Positions 35,068 to 45,597 of a stretch of DNA of 64,000 bases are shown here, one piece after another. Source of the stretch: Spirochaetae bacterium HGW-Spirochaetae-1 (GTDB lineage: Bacteria; Spirochaetota; UBA4802; UBA5550); assembly GCA_002839375.1 (NCBI GenBank), contig PGXY01000012.1, forward strand, positions 8,430 through 72,429, written 5' to 3'. The first letter of the stretch is position 1. Each line of letters starts with the position of its first letter. Both the position numbers and the translations under genes were made by a program. The notes under the pieces were generated by a model. The model made no database searches and was not told the origin of the DNA. It worked only from the letters and a program-made list of their open reading frames with translations.

Positions 35068-38000
35068 ATGAATAAAAAAACAGATGTTACTATTAATGAA
35101 TCGGCGTCATCGGTTGTTCTCATCGATGCGGGAGTTGAATACCTGCATCTTCAATTTTACCGATCGGACGGTTCTTCAGCGGAGAAGATACTGGTGAGGG
35201 ATCTTACCATAAAAAATAATGATGAAATCACCAGCTTATTTCGCGGCAATAATGTATTTGCTGAAATTGATGCCCTGGACCAGGACAGCGCTAACGGGCC
35301 GTCAATATATATAACGGGAAAGCTTGCCGATATCACAAGGGCGGCTCTTGGTAAAGGAGAGGTTATTATCCCGGCTGCCTCTTTATGGGCCTCGGCCCTG
35401 CGATTGCTGCGGCAGCACGATGGTCCCCTGCAAACCCTGGGAATAATAGACCTGTCTGCCTCGGGATATAACATCATCTGTATTGATCACAATGGAAAAC
35501 TCCGCGAAGATTCACTTATTGTTAATCCCAAATGCGGTGCCGGGTCGGGAGTAAACCTCAGCAGAATACTGCAGAAACTGGACATCACGAGAGAAGAGGT
35601 TGATGTTCTTCTGAAGGAATATCTGGGCAGTGAAGGAGCGGAAAAACGTAAGAATATCAGTGTCCGATCTGATCGATGCGGGGTTTTCAGTTCTTCGGCC
35701 ACCATCTCCGATAAAAATCAGGGGATACCTCTGGATCATGCACTGGCAGTGACTATGAAATCCGAAGTCATGAAGCCCTGTAATAAAATTCCCGAAGGAA
35801 TCGACGTGGTATATCTCACGGGCGGTGTGTTCCGCTGGCAGTTTGCGCGGGATTGCGCCGAGGACATTCTCAAGGGGAAAGGTATCAATGAGATACATTA
35901 TGATGAAGACAAGACCATCATTATTGAAGGGATGAAATATCTTACCACGCTGCTGCATGACAGGTTCAGACCGAGGGAAGAGGAAAAGCTTAAGAAGGTG
36001 AAAGCCCTCATCGAGCTCCCCTCGTATGAATCGGTTAAAAAAAGATATGAGGAAGAATCCCTTTATTTTCGCTTCACCGATAACAGTGTCAGGGCAATGG
36101 ATAATTCAATGATTCAAAATATTCCTGTCAATATGGCCCTGGACATCGGGTCTACCATGGCAAAGATGGTCGTAACGAACGCGGAAAACGGTGATATCCT
36201 TTTCACCGATTCATATGAAAATCACGGTGATACCATACAGACAGTTAAGCATATCTTTAGCGATCTGCGGGCACAGGGGATAGAAAGACTGAATGTTCAG
36301 AATATGGGGCTCACAGGAAGCGGCAGATACCAGGTCCAGAAAGCCATTGGCGCTATCTACCCTCATTTGAAGGACAGGATTTATGTGCTGGTTGAAAACT
36401 ATGCTCACGCCAGGGGAGCCATATCCTATGCCAAGGAGCATATCAAAAAACTGGAAGAACAGGGTGTTGGGCCGGTTAATAATGAGTTTTGTCTTCTCAT
36501 AGATATCGGAGGTGAGGACACCAAGGTATCCATAATCTCCCTTGAGAAGGAAGAGCTTTTTGATAATGCCATGAATGTCAAGTGTTCGGCTGGAACGGGA
36601 AGTCTCATGGACACCCTGAAGGCCATGTTCGGTATAGATAATGTTGCCGAGGCCTATAACATGGCATTTACCGCCGATAAAGCCTATAGAATCAATGCCA
36701 CCTGTGCTGTATTCCTCATGGAAAACGCCAGGAAAATGCAGGCCGAAGGTTTTCCACGGGGAGAGATACTTGCCTCGTGTACACATGCCATCGTGGAAAA
36801 TATGGCCAGGACCCTTTGGGACCAGGTGGACTTTCCCCGTAACGCCGTGGCTCTTCTGCACGGCCAGACCATGCTCAGTGATCCGCTGCCCCTGGCCGTA
36901 ACGGACCGTATACAGGGTTATACCGGATCAAAGACGTATTGCATCGTTCCGCCCCTGCCGGGACACCGGGCCTGCCTGGGGCTCATTAAGACCATGGAGG
37001 ATATGAAGCTGCCCCTGATTCAGGACTACAGCATTTTATCGGACCTTATCGATTTTTCATATGAGAAAAAACTTTTCGTTTGCCGGGGCGCTGCCTGCGG
37101 CGATAAGAATGCCGTCTGTTCCAGGACGCTGCTTACGGCACAACTGGGCAGCGGTGAAATTAAACTGCGTCTTGGCGGCTGCACAGCAGTGAACGAAATG
37201 GAAGCCCGGCTGGACAAGGGGAAAAGAGCGGACACGCCCGACGCATACCGCGACATTTGGCGTTTCATCGACGGCAAAATGCCACGTAGTGATGAAGCGA
37301 AACGTCTTGTTATCCCAAGGAGTTTTGCCGTTTCCGAACAGGCATATTTTCTGGGTCGCATTCTCCATCACCTCGATTTTCCCATTCATATCGATAATGT
37401 GACGGAAAAGGATATCCTGGAAGGACAGCCTCTTTTTCCCATCGATTCATGCGCACCGAACATCGGTGCCACGGGCCAGTTCATGCGACTGGCCAGGGAA
37501 GAAAAGGGGATGATACTGGTTCCGCAGATAGACTTTCTCAATTCAGGTCAGACGAGCCTGGGCCGGACCTGTACGACAAACCAGGGAGGGCCGCTCATCG
37601 CGCTTCATTTTGCCGAGAAACACTATCCCGAGGCACATTTTCACGTCATGGAGCTGAACCTCAACAAGGATGATCCGGCATACCTTGCGGATCAGATGCA
37701 TGAAAGAATGGAGGCCGTGTTTGAATGGTATGGCAGAAAGATACCCAAGGCGGACGTCCTTGAGGCCATACGGAAAGCACAGGTCGAGTTCCGGCAGCTT
37801 CACGACGATGTAGCGGAGATGACCGCCGATTTCATCCAGTTCGCCATAGACAACAAGCGAAACATTTCCATTGTGACAGGGCGTGAATACATCCTCAATC
37901 CCGGAATTTATGACAGTCATGTGGGAAAACTTTTAAAAGATAAGGGAATAGTCGCCCTGCCGTCGTATGTTTTTGAAACACATCTCGATGAGCAGTTTAA

Positions 38001-39858
38001 TTATATTTACTGGCGGAATCCCCACGATATATTATCAAAAATATATGCGATTACCAGGAAGGAACTGCATGCGAGCGTAATCAACGAGAGGCTTAAGAAG
38101 CTGATACGGCAGATTGAATCGGGTGTGGGCGAGACGCTTATTTCCATTGTAACGGTTTCTACGTTCCGGTGTGGTCCTGACAGTGTAACGCTGCCGGTGA
38201 TTAATGAGATCGCCCGCGATTATCCTTCGCTGCTCATTCAGTCCGACGCCATGATTGCCGAGCTGGCGCACCTGGAAAACAGGGTCAACACGCATATAAA
38301 CCAGCTGGAAAAACACCTGCACAGCGAGATCAACAGAGATGAAGAAATTCATTTTGATCTTAAGATATTGAATAATATCTTTCTCGATGCACTCAATCCT
38401 GAAAATGATGTTCTTTATTTTCCCACCCTCGATGACAACAGAATGATGATCAGCGTTTTCAGGGCCATGGGAGTGACGGTTGTCGATAACTTTGATGATG
38501 ATACGTACAATCTGGAAGAAAAGGCAAAAAAGGGGCGGAAATACATGGGCGATTCGGTCTGTGTTCCCCTGGCGGCGGTTCATACGGATATGATAAACGC
38601 AATCGAGGATTTTATCAAAAAGAAGAAAGAGAAAGATCCCGTGGTTGAAGGAAAGAACAGGGTCGTTCTCTTCATGCACGGAGGAGACGGCCCATGCCGC
38701 CTCGGGCAGTATGTGCATCTGTATAAAATTTCCTTTGACCGGCTTTTCGGACCGCGGAGTTCAGGTGACTCCGATAAAAAGAGCACCAATATAAGGCTCA
38801 TCGAAAATGTTTCCAGCAGTCTCCTGGGGAAGGATGATTTTACCGCGGAAGTGGAGAAGTGGGTCGGTATACAGGCCTACCAGTCGCTGATTCTCCAGGG
38901 ATTATTTCACTCTATGTATCTAAAGGCTGCATCGCAATGCACTACGCCGGAAAAATTTCAGGCCATGGTGGATGATTACCGGAAACTCAAAACGGAGATA
39001 TTCTACCGGTTGGAACACAAGGTCAAACCGGGGAAAATAGCCACGGCTTTTGTTGACGGTGTAAGCAAGATGATTCCCCCATTGGGCGGACCTGCCCTGT
39101 ATTTCGCTTTCGGTCTGTATAACAACAACGGATTCAGAAAAATGTTGAAAAAGTTCAGGAAGAAGTGGATTAAAAAAACGGGAAGCGGCAAGCGAAATAT
39201 CCGTATCCATGTGGATGGAGAAATCTATATGCGGGTGGCCCAGCTGAACGAAATTCTTCTATCCGTTATTGATGCCCTGGGATATGGCAATTTTGAACTA
39301 TCCTATTCACCCATCTGGATATTTTTTGAGAATGTTCTGGAAGCGAGAATTCTCGTGGCCAACCGGGATATAGAGCATTTCAGGCACGAGATACTTGCCA
39401 CGGATAGTGAGGAAGAAAAACAGAAACTTCTGAAGCTGATAAATGACAGGGAATTGATCAAAAAGGATACGGAACGGACCATCGGCAATTTCAGGAATAT
39501 TCTGGCCGCGCCGCTATACAAGGCCGCGGGACTCCCCATGTCGCATCCAATGAAAAAGGTTTTTGCCGCGGCAAAATCGGTTCTTCCCACATTCAAGCCT
39601 TTCGGAGAACTGGTGCCCTATACTGGAGAGACAATACTGAACATTCGTGACGGCGTTGATCTCGTTCTCAATGTGGCCCCCGAGGGATGCATGGTGTCAT
39701 CCATGGGGCAACTCCTGACCCCGAAGATTGTCAGCGAGGGAGGGAACCCGGCAGCCATGGTGCAAAATCTATTTTCCATGGATGGAGAAATCAATGAAGA
39801 AATACTGCAGCTTGTTATATTGAAGATACTGGGACCGGAAGGGTACTACCGGAGATGA
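35068..39858 (+). CDS. Giant 2-hydroxyacyl-CoA dehydratase activase-like protein
   Basis: A 1596-residue protein. It has two ASKHA (actin-like ATPase) domains of the BadF/BcrA/HgdC type, one at about 10-320 and one at about 350-660 (ALDIGSTMAKMVVTNAENGD, LIDIGGEDTKVSIISLEKEE, NVKCSAGTGSLMDTLKAMFG). Residues about 670-1050 are DUF2229-like, with cysteines in CRGAACGDKNAVC and DSCAPNIGATGQF. The rest resembles the HgdB/HgdA-type dehydratase subunit. Family members use ATP to drive one-electron reduction of the dehydratase. The size and domain duplication are unusual but known in other anaerobes. No dehydratase subunit genes lie in the window, so the true role may differ. Confidence 0.85.
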   Translation: MNKKTDVTINESASSVVLIDAGVEYLHLQFYRSDGSSAEKILVRDLTIKNNDEITSLFRGNNVFAEIDALDQDSANGPSIYITGKLADITRAALGKGEVIIPAASLWASALRLLRQHDGPLQTLGIIDLSASGYNIICIDHNGKLREDSLIVNPKCGAGSGVNLSRILQKLDITREEVDVLLKEYLGSEGAEKRKNISVRSDRCGVFSSSATISDKNQGIPLDHALAVTMKSEVMKPCNKIPEGIDVVYLTGGVFRWQFARDCAEDILKGKGINEIHYDEDKTIIIEGMKYLTTLLHDRFRPREEEKLKKVKALIELPSYESVKKRYEEESLYFRFTDNSVRAMDNSMIQNIPVNMALDIGSTMAKMVVTNAENGDILFTDSYENHGDTIQTVKHIFSDLRAQGIERLNVQNMGLTGSGRYQVQKAIGAIYPHLKDRIYVLVENYAHARGAISYAKEHIKKLEEQGVGPVNNEFCLLIDIGGEDTKVSIISLEKEELFDNAMNVKCSAGTGSLMDTLKAMFGIDNVAEAYNMAFTADKAYRINATCAVFLMENARKMQAEGFPRGEILASCTHAIVENMARTLWDQVDFPRNAVALLHGQTMLSDPLPLAVTDRIQGYTGSKTYCIVPPLPGHRACLGLIKTMEDMKLPLIQDYSILSDLIDFSYEKKLFVCRGAACGDKNAVCSRTLLTAQLGSGEIKLRLGGCTAVNEMEARLDKGKRADTPDAYRDIWRFIDGKMPRSDEAKRLVIPRSFAVSEQAYFLGRILHHLDFPIHIDNVTEKDILEGQPLFPIDSCAPNIGATGQFMRLAREEKGMILVPQIDFLNSGQTSLGRTCTTNQGGPLIALHFAEKHYPEAHFHVMELNLNKDDPAYLADQMHERMEAVFEWYGRKIPKADVLEAIRKAQVEFRQLHDDVAEMTADFIQFAIDNKRNISIVTGREYILNPGIYDSHVGKLLKDKGIVALPSYVFETHLDEQFNYIYWRNPHDILSKIYAITRKELHASVINERLKKLIRQIESGVGETLISIVTVSTFRCGPDSVTLPVINEIARDYPSLLIQSDAMIAELAHLENRVNTHINQLEKHLHSEINRDEEIHFDLKILNNIFLDALNPENDVLYFPTLDDNRMMISVFRAMGVTVVDNFDDDTYNLEEKAKKGRKYMGDSVCVPLAAVHTDMINAIEDFIKKKKEKDPVVEGKNRVVLFMHGGDGPCRLGQYVHLYKISFDRLFGPRSSGDSDKKSTNIRLIENVSSSLLGKDDFTAEVEKWVGIQAYQSLILQGLFHSMYLKAASQCTTPEKFQAMVDDYRKLKTEIFYRLEHKVKPGKIATAFVDGVSKMIPPLGGPALYFAFGLYNNNGFRKMLKKFRKKWIKKTGSGKRNIRIHVDGEIYMRVAQLNEILLSVIDALGYGNFELSYSPIWIFFENVLEARILVANRDIEHFRHEILATDSEEEKQKLLKLINDRELIKKDTERTIGNFRNILAAPLYKAAGLPMSHPMKKVFAAAKSVLPTFKPFGELVPYTGETILNIRDGVDLVLNVAPEGCMVSSMGQLLTPKIVSEGGNPAAMVQNLFSMDGEINEEILQLVILKILGPEGYYRR

Positions 39859-39936
39859 TTCAGCATTCATTGGCCTCATGGAACCGGGACTGGAACGGCA
39901 GCGGCCTTATACTGTCATATAGGGCCGTGCACCGGA

Positions 39937-40236
39937 TCAATGGGCTGGATTGGCGGCTATTTTTTCAATAGCCACTTTCACCACTTTTTCATAGGACATG
40001 TCTTTCTTCGCGGAATGAAGGTTCTGTTTATACAGCACTCCTTTGTACGAAAGTGATGACCTGTAAGCAGGTTTGAGATGGTTGAGAGCCAGCGCTGCCA
40101 TGTCCAGTAAGCAGTCCTGGCAGTGGCAAACATCTCTGTTGTCGCCCAGTGACAGCTGTCTTTCCAGTTCATCAATGACCAGGGTCTCAATTTCGTTGAC
40201 CAGAAGATCAAAATCATAATCATCTTTCAGAGCCAT
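39937..40236 (-). CDS. ComFB-like protein
   Basis: A 99-residue protein of the late-competence ComFB family. YDFDLLVNEIETLVIDELER is the N-terminal helix, and four cysteines lie in the middle (CHCQDCLLDMAA holds three). This Cys cluster is typical and probably binds zinc. ComFB proteins of other bacteria are linked to c-di-GMP or c-di-AMP signalling. No other competence gene is nearby. The ribosome site GGAGG precedes the start. Confidence 0.85.
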   Translation of the reverse strand: MALKDDYDFDLLVNEIETLVIDELERQLSLGDNRDVCHCQDCLLDMAALALNHLKPAYRSSLSYKGVLYKQNLHSAKKDMSYEKVVKVAIEKIAANPAH

Positions 40237-40675
40237 CTCAGCCTCCTAAATGCATAATACCTGTGCTTACAAAGTATCACCAACAGGGGGACAGTTCAAA
40301 TAAAATTATCATTATTGACGGGTCTTCCATCGGGAGACCATACCTCCTGCAGCGTGAATAAAATATGGGATTATGGAAAAAATGATTTTCATTGAACGCG
40401 TGATCCCTTATTATAAAGTATGAGGCCTCAATAGTATTCGTAGTATAACAGCGATTATTGCGGCAGGGAAGGTTTAGAGAATATGACGGAAATCCTGAGT
40501 AAAATTCCAGGTTTGTCACCTGTTCCTTTAAATACATGTTTCAGGAAATGATGAACCGGGGAAGTTGAAGTCCTGGTTCAACAGGGGAAAGCGGAGAGGT
40601 TGAAACGCCTGAAAAACAGAAAATGAGCATATAATAGCTATTTATTTAATTAAACTGCCAGAGGGAGTATCCACC
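40237..40675. other. Gap without a credible gene
   Basis: A 439-bp stretch between comFB and the small gene at 40676. The only longer frame (40277-40537, minus) has no ribosome site and an implausible composition. I see no repeat of the families described elsewhere in the window. It probably holds divergent promoters, but none is convincing by eye. Confidence 0.5.
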
Positions 40676-40840
40676 ATGAGAAAGAAAATAACTATCAGTC
40701 AATTCTCCGATGAACTCATCGCGCGGATTGAAAAATCAAAGGGCATTGATTGCTGTAAAACGGAGATCAAAAACCTGGCTGCCATTGCAAAAGATAAAAT
40801 AGGCAATGAGCAGATAGAAGTGGAATGGAAAGATAATTAA
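40676..40840 (+). CDS. Small basic protein of unknown function (54 aa)
   Basis: A 54-residue frame with GAGGGAGTATCCACC before the ATG. It reads MRKKITISQFSDELIARIEK, then a short CC pair (GIDCCKTEIKN), and a charged end. The KITISQFSDEL start is like small DNA-binding proteins of the ribbon-helix-helix type, but the evidence is thin. It lies 22 bp from the convergent RND pump gene. Its too-short length hides it from most gene calls. Confidence 0.5.
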   Translation: MRKKITISQFSDELIARIEKSKGIDCCKTEIKNLAAIAKDKIGNEQIEVEWKDN

Positions 40841-40862
40841 AAGCGCCCCGCCATTCACCTTA

Positions 40863-43800
40863 TCATTCCTTCCCGGCATTGTCTTTTCCGTATTCCAGGC
40901 GGGAAAGCAGGCTGTATGCTGCGGGAACTACTACGAGGGTCAGGACCGTTGAAAAAATAACGCCGCCCAGTACTGCAACTGCCATGGGTATGCGCGATTC
41001 AGCACCGGGACCAACGGCAATGGCAGGCGGGATGGCCGCTGCAATGGTTGAGAGTGTTGTCATTACGATCGGTCGCAGCCGGACCGGGCATGCCTTGAGA
41101 AGCGCCTCTTTCACGCTGAGACCCTCGTGACGCATCTGGTTGGTGAATTCGACAAGCAGAATAGAATTCTTTTTCACCAGACCCATGAGGAGAATGAGGC
41201 CTATGAAACTGTACATGTTGATCGTCTGACCGGTTATTACGAGAGCTATAATCGCGCCGGTGAAACTGAAGGGAAGAGCAAGCAGCACGGTGAAGGGATG
41301 GATATAACTGTTGAACTGACTGCCCAGGATCATGTATGCCACTATGATTCCGATTATGAGGGCAAAAGTCAGGCTGGAAAAGGATTCCCCTGATGTTTTG
41401 GCGGTACCAGTCACATCGACGCGATATCCTTCCGGCAGCATTTTTCGGGCCATGGTAATGGCATAATTAAGCGCTTCCTGCTGTGACGATGTTGGAGATG
41501 GATTGGCGTAAATGGTTATGGACCTGGCACGATTCACGCGGGAAATTGACAGCATTGACCGTCGTGACACGACATCAACGACCTCCGAGAGCCTGACCAG
41601 TTCCCCCCTGTTATTCCGTACAAAGATTTTTTTTATGTCATTGATTTTCCTGCGGTCCGTATCCGCCAGGCGTATGCGGATGTCATAGCGATGACCTCCT
41701 TCGGTAAATTTCCCGATAATTTTACCGCCTATCATGGCGCCAACGGCATTACCGATACTGGTCATGCTGACACCCCGTTCTTCAGCGGCAATGCGGTTGG
41801 GGATGATATTTATCTCCGGCTGTCCGAGATCGTAACTGGTATCCACATCAACCATTTTACCGGATTTTTTCATTTCATCGGCGATTTTCGTGCTGTAGTC
41901 ACTCAGCCTGTCCCAGTCGGGGCCCTGTACTACGAATTCAACGGGATAACCGCGTGAAGCGGAAAACCCCCTCATGGACAAGTCCTGAATCGATATTTTC
42001 ATTTCATCGATGTATCTTTCCGCCTGTTTCCGGATATCGATCATGACATCGTTCTGCGAACGGCGCTTGCCGGTTTTGGGGTCCACGGGGCGATCTTTCG
42101 GCTGTTTGAGGTTGACGAAGATCATAGCACTGTTTGTTTCTCCTCCACCAAAACCGCCTACGGCACAGTATATCGATTTTACATCGTTGATGGATCGAAC
42201 GAGGGTCTCAATTTTTTTTGTGGATTCGTCTGTGACCGAGATTGAAGACCCCACGGGCGTTTTTAAACGTAATATGAACTGGCTCTGGTCCATAGCCGGA
42301 ATGAATTCCTTCTTTACCATCCCGAGGAGTAGAAGGGAAGAAAAGAAAATTGCTGAAGCGGTGATAATGACAGTCCAGCGGTGATCAAGAGTGTAGGCCA
42401 GGGCTTTGTGGTAAGCGACTGACAAGGCATCGAAAGCGCGGTTGACACCGCGGTTGAGTATGCTGTTGCGTTTGTTTATTTCAAGAAACTGGGAGCAGCG
42501 CATGGGGGTGAGCGTCAGGGCTTCGAGGAGAGAAAGAATTACCGCGATTGATATGGTGACGCCGAATTCAAGAAAATATTTTCCGATGATGCCCGACATG
42601 AAGGCGACCGGAAGAAAAATAGCTATAATGGCCAGTGTCGAAGCCAGGGCGGCAAAGGTGATCTGACGGGCCCCGTTACCGGCGGCAATTACCTTGTCCT
42701 GTCCCATTTCACGATACCGCGTAATATTTTCAAGTACCATGATGGCATCATCGACTACCACGCCGATTACCAGAGAAAGGGCCATGAGCGTAAACGTGTT
42801 GAGCGTGAAACCGGCAAAGTACAGCACGATGAAAGTGCCGAGCAGCGAAGTGGGTATTGCGAGAATGATGTTGATGGTCGAACTGAATGAGCCGAGAAAC
42901 AGGAAACATACGAGACTGGTCAGGATGGTGGAAAGAAAAATAGTAAAGACAAGTTCGCTCGTGGAATCCTTGATAAAACGGGTCATATCATTTGTTATCT
43001 GGAGTTTATATCCTTTGGGAAGCTGGGGATTCAGCGTATCAAGGAGCTTCCTTACATCGTCGGCTATGGCAATGGCATTTGATTTCCTCTGCTTTATGAT
43101 GCCGAGACCGATAGCGCGTTCGCCGTTAAATCGTGATATTCTCCGAATGTCGTCAAGGTTATCTTCTACACGCGCCACATCCTTAATAAGAATCCTGCTG
43201 AATACAGGCGAGCCGCCCCTGAGGGTTATGGGCAGGTTCGCGACGGCGTCGACCGTGTAGGCCTCTCCCAGGGACCGTATAACAAATTCCTGTCCCGTGG
43301 TTTCCATCCTGCCGCCGGGAACTTCTACATGCTCCCGTCCTATGGTGTTGATAATATCGTCTACCGTGAGGTCATAGAGAGACAGTTTGTCTTTATCAAC
43401 CCAGATACGCAGGTTGCGGTCTACATATCCGCCAAGCCTAACATCGGCGACGCCGGAAATTGTCTGGAATTTGTCCCGGAGTTCGTATCGGGTGAAGACC
43501 ATCATTTCTTTTAAAGGACGGTCTGATGTAAGGGCGATCCACATAATGGGAAAATCCTCGGGGTTCCGTTTGCTGATTATGGGAGGATCAATATCTTTGG
43601 GCAGGAGACGCTGCGCCTGGGCGATCTTTGTCTGGACTTCCTGGAGAGCAACGTCAACATTGCGATTGATATCCAGCTCCACGGTGATACTGGTTGAACT
43701 GTCCCTGGATGTCGAACGGACTTCCTGTATGCCTTCAACGCTCATAACCGCATCTTCAATCACGTCGGCAATGTCGGTTTCCATTATTTCCGAAGAGGCC

Positions 43801-43958
43801 CCTTCGTATGTAACGTTGATATTCACTACAGGAAAGTCCACGTCGGGAAGCTGGGATATTCCCATCCGATTATAGGAAATCAACCCGAAGAGCATGAGAC
43901 CTGCCATGAGCATCCATGCGAAAACGGGATTTTTTATCGATATATCCGATATGCTCAT
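40863..43958 (-). CDS. RND-family efflux transporter (HAE1/AcrB-like)
   Basis: A 1031-residue inner-membrane pump with 12 membrane segments and two large periplasmic loops. LSLVIGVVVDDAIMVLENIT holds the conserved aspartates of proton transfer, and the N-terminal ISIKNPVFAWMLMAGLMLFG is typical. The length fits the hydrophobe/amphiphile class. It is encoded with a TolC-like gene (4-bp overlap), but no membrane-fusion protein is seen next to them, so the third part must come from elsewhere. The exported compound cannot be told. Confidence 0.94.
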   Translation of the reverse strand: MSISDISIKNPVFAWMLMAGLMLFGLISYNRMGISQLPDVDFPVVNINVTYEGASSEIMETDIADVIEDAVMSVEGIQEVRSTSRDSSTSITVELDINRNVDVALQEVQTKIAQAQRLLPKDIDPPIISKRNPEDFPIMWIALTSDRPLKEMMVFTRYELRDKFQTISGVADVRLGGYVDRNLRIWVDKDKLSLYDLTVDDIINTIGREHVEVPGGRMETTGQEFVIRSLGEAYTVDAVANLPITLRGGSPVFSRILIKDVARVEDNLDDIRRISRFNGERAIGLGIIKQRKSNAIAIADDVRKLLDTLNPQLPKGYKLQITNDMTRFIKDSTSELVFTIFLSTILTSLVCFLFLGSFSSTINIILAIPTSLLGTFIVLYFAGFTLNTFTLMALSLVIGVVVDDAIMVLENITRYREMGQDKVIAAGNGARQITFAALASTLAIIAIFLPVAFMSGIIGKYFLEFGVTISIAVILSLLEALTLTPMRCSQFLEINKRNSILNRGVNRAFDALSVAYHKALAYTLDHRWTVIITASAIFFSSLLLLGMVKKEFIPAMDQSQFILRLKTPVGSSISVTDESTKKIETLVRSINDVKSIYCAVGGFGGGETNSAMIFVNLKQPKDRPVDPKTGKRRSQNDVMIDIRKQAERYIDEMKISIQDLSMRGFSASRGYPVEFVVQGPDWDRLSDYSTKIADEMKKSGKMVDVDTSYDLGQPEINIIPNRIAAEERGVSMTSIGNAVGAMIGGKIIGKFTEGGHRYDIRIRLADTDRRKINDIKKIFVRNNRGELVRLSEVVDVVSRRSMLSISRVNRARSITIYANPSPTSSQQEALNYAITMARKMLPEGYRVDVTGTAKTSGESFSSLTFALIIGIIVAYMILGSQFNSYIHPFTVLLALPFSFTGAIIALVITGQTINMYSFIGLILLMGLVKKNSILLVEFTNQMRHEGLSVKEALLKACPVRLRPIVMTTLSTIAAAIPPAIAVGPGAESRIPMAVAVLGGVIFSTVLTLVVVPAAYSLLSRLEYGKDNAGKE

Positions 43959-45343
43959 TTTGACTCTTCCGAATTTTTAAGTATGGATATGCCCCGGCCC
44001 GACAGCTCGTTGACGGCGATACCGCAGCGAATCCTGTCCAGGCGGTGCTGGAGCACGATCCGGGCGTAATCATTGCGCGCGTTCTGCAGTGATTCCAGTG
44101 TTGTCAAAACATCAAGAATGGTAACCAGGTTCAGCCTGTACTCGTTCATTATCACTTCATGGTTCCGTTCCGAGGCATCCAGGGCCTTCCGGTAACTCTC
44201 AGTTTCAGCAAGGGAACCCTTCCAGGCCTGGAACGAATCGCGTATCTCTCTTTCAGCATCTTTCCGTTTTGCCGCAAGATTCAGTTCGGCCTGCCGTTTA
44301 ATAGAAAAACGTTCTTCAACACGGCCGGGAACTTCACCGGCCAGAAGTGGAATTTCAAATCCCAGGGCCCCATAATACTCGGAACCGGAATTGGGGCTTT
44401 CCTGATAGAGCCGGTAGGCTCCTTCGAGGTACACGGAAGGAAATTGACCTCCTGCCGAGGCCCATATATTGGCCTGGGCAAGCTTTACCCTCTCAATTTC
44501 AGCCTTGATATCCCAGCGGTTCTCCACCAGGGGATTGATAGGGTCAGGTATTTCTGCAGGGTCGTGCAGATCACTTCCTTCTATCAATACGGCATCGACG
44601 GGAATACCGGCAAGAGCGTGAAGCTCCAGCCTGCACCGCATAAGCTCGCTTTCAAGGGCCCTGATCGTGGCCTCGATACGGTAGATTTTCTCACTGGTTC
44701 TCAGCAGGTCGCTTCTGCGGCTTTTTCCCACGAGGACCCGGCGGTTCAGTTCCTGCATTGTCTTGAGGTACAGGTCACGAATTTCATTGCTGTTTTTTAA
44801 TGACTTTTCAAGCTGGAGGATATGGAAAAAGCAGTAAGCCGTGCTGTCGAGAAGAGCTCCCGCACTGTTTGCCAGCTCATACCGCGCAATGGCTGATTCA
44901 TAACGGGCGTTTTTAAAAGCCGTTATTTCATCGAGACCGGTGATGATGGGCTGCCGCGCGTAAAGGCTGATACTTGTCTGCTGCGTAGACGATGATTGAT
45001 TGTCGGGTTCAAGGAAGATAACATTCCCCTTTATGGAAATACGGGGAAGAACTGACCCAATGGCCTGATGTTTCCGGGAACGGGCCTGGAGCAGAATTTC
45101 ACGGGCTGCGGGAAGCTGCTGGGAATTATGGACGGCCAGGGCATACACATCGAAGAGAGTCAATTCAGTCTTAACAGAAGCGATTTTGATGTCGTCGGCG
45201 CTTATGCCGCTCACTTCATTGATGACTTCCGCCGTACCCATGATTGAGCCCGTTAACAGAAATGCAAAAAGCAGGCAGGTTTTTTTCCCCGCTCTTTTCA
45301 CGGCAATTCTGTTCCGGATTTTAGTGCTCGATACATTCTTCAT
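43955..45343 (-). CDS. TolC-like outer-membrane efflux protein
   Basis: A 462-residue outer-membrane factor with a long N-terminal export signal (about 20-40, LLFAFLLTGSIMG). Two repeated coiled-coil halves follow (TLFDVYALAVHNSQQLPAAR in the first, helical DSFQAWKGSLAETESYRKAL in the second). Trimers of this family form the outer channel of RND and ABC pumps. It is first in an operon with the RND pump. The usual membrane-fusion partner is missing upstream; the 254-bp gap up to 45597 holds no gene. Confidence 0.92.
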   Translation of the reverse strand: MKNVSSTKIRNRIAVKRAGKKTCLLFAFLLTGSIMGTAEVINEVSGISADDIKIASVKTELTLFDVYALAVHNSQQLPAAREILLQARSRKHQAIGSVLPRISIKGNVIFLEPDNQSSSTQQTSISLYARQPIITGLDEITAFKNARYESAIARYELANSAGALLDSTAYCFFHILQLEKSLKNSNEIRDLYLKTMQELNRRVLVGKSRRSDLLRTSEKIYRIEATIRALESELMRCRLELHALAGIPVDAVLIEGSDLHDPAEIPDPINPLVENRWDIKAEIERVKLAQANIWASAGGQFPSVYLEGAYRLYQESPNSGSEYYGALGFEIPLLAGEVPGRVEERFSIKRQAELNLAAKRKDAEREIRDSFQAWKGSLAETESYRKALDASERNHEVIMNEYRLNLVTILDVLTTLESLQNARNDYARIVLQHRLDRIRCGIAVNELSGRGISILKNSEESK

Positions 45344-45597
45344 AGTATTGTATTTTAATGAATAAAATTGATTATTTCAACATTTTTCCGTATCAGGGAA
45401 AGACCTTAGGGAAAACGAAAGTATAGTACCCGGAATGAGTTAAAATAATTCAAGAAGAAAAATCAGGAGTTTAATATTTTCATCTCCGCGTCGTTATGGT
45501 TAGACCACGGTTTTTAAAGACCGGTTCCACGGGGTGTTAAAAATATTGAAGATTGTCCAGTTTCAGTCCGATTCAGGGGCCGCAATACAATGCAATG

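Noticed and set aside
40277-40537. 86-residue minus-strand frame beside comFB
   Set aside because: No ribosome site, odd composition, no recognisable motif.
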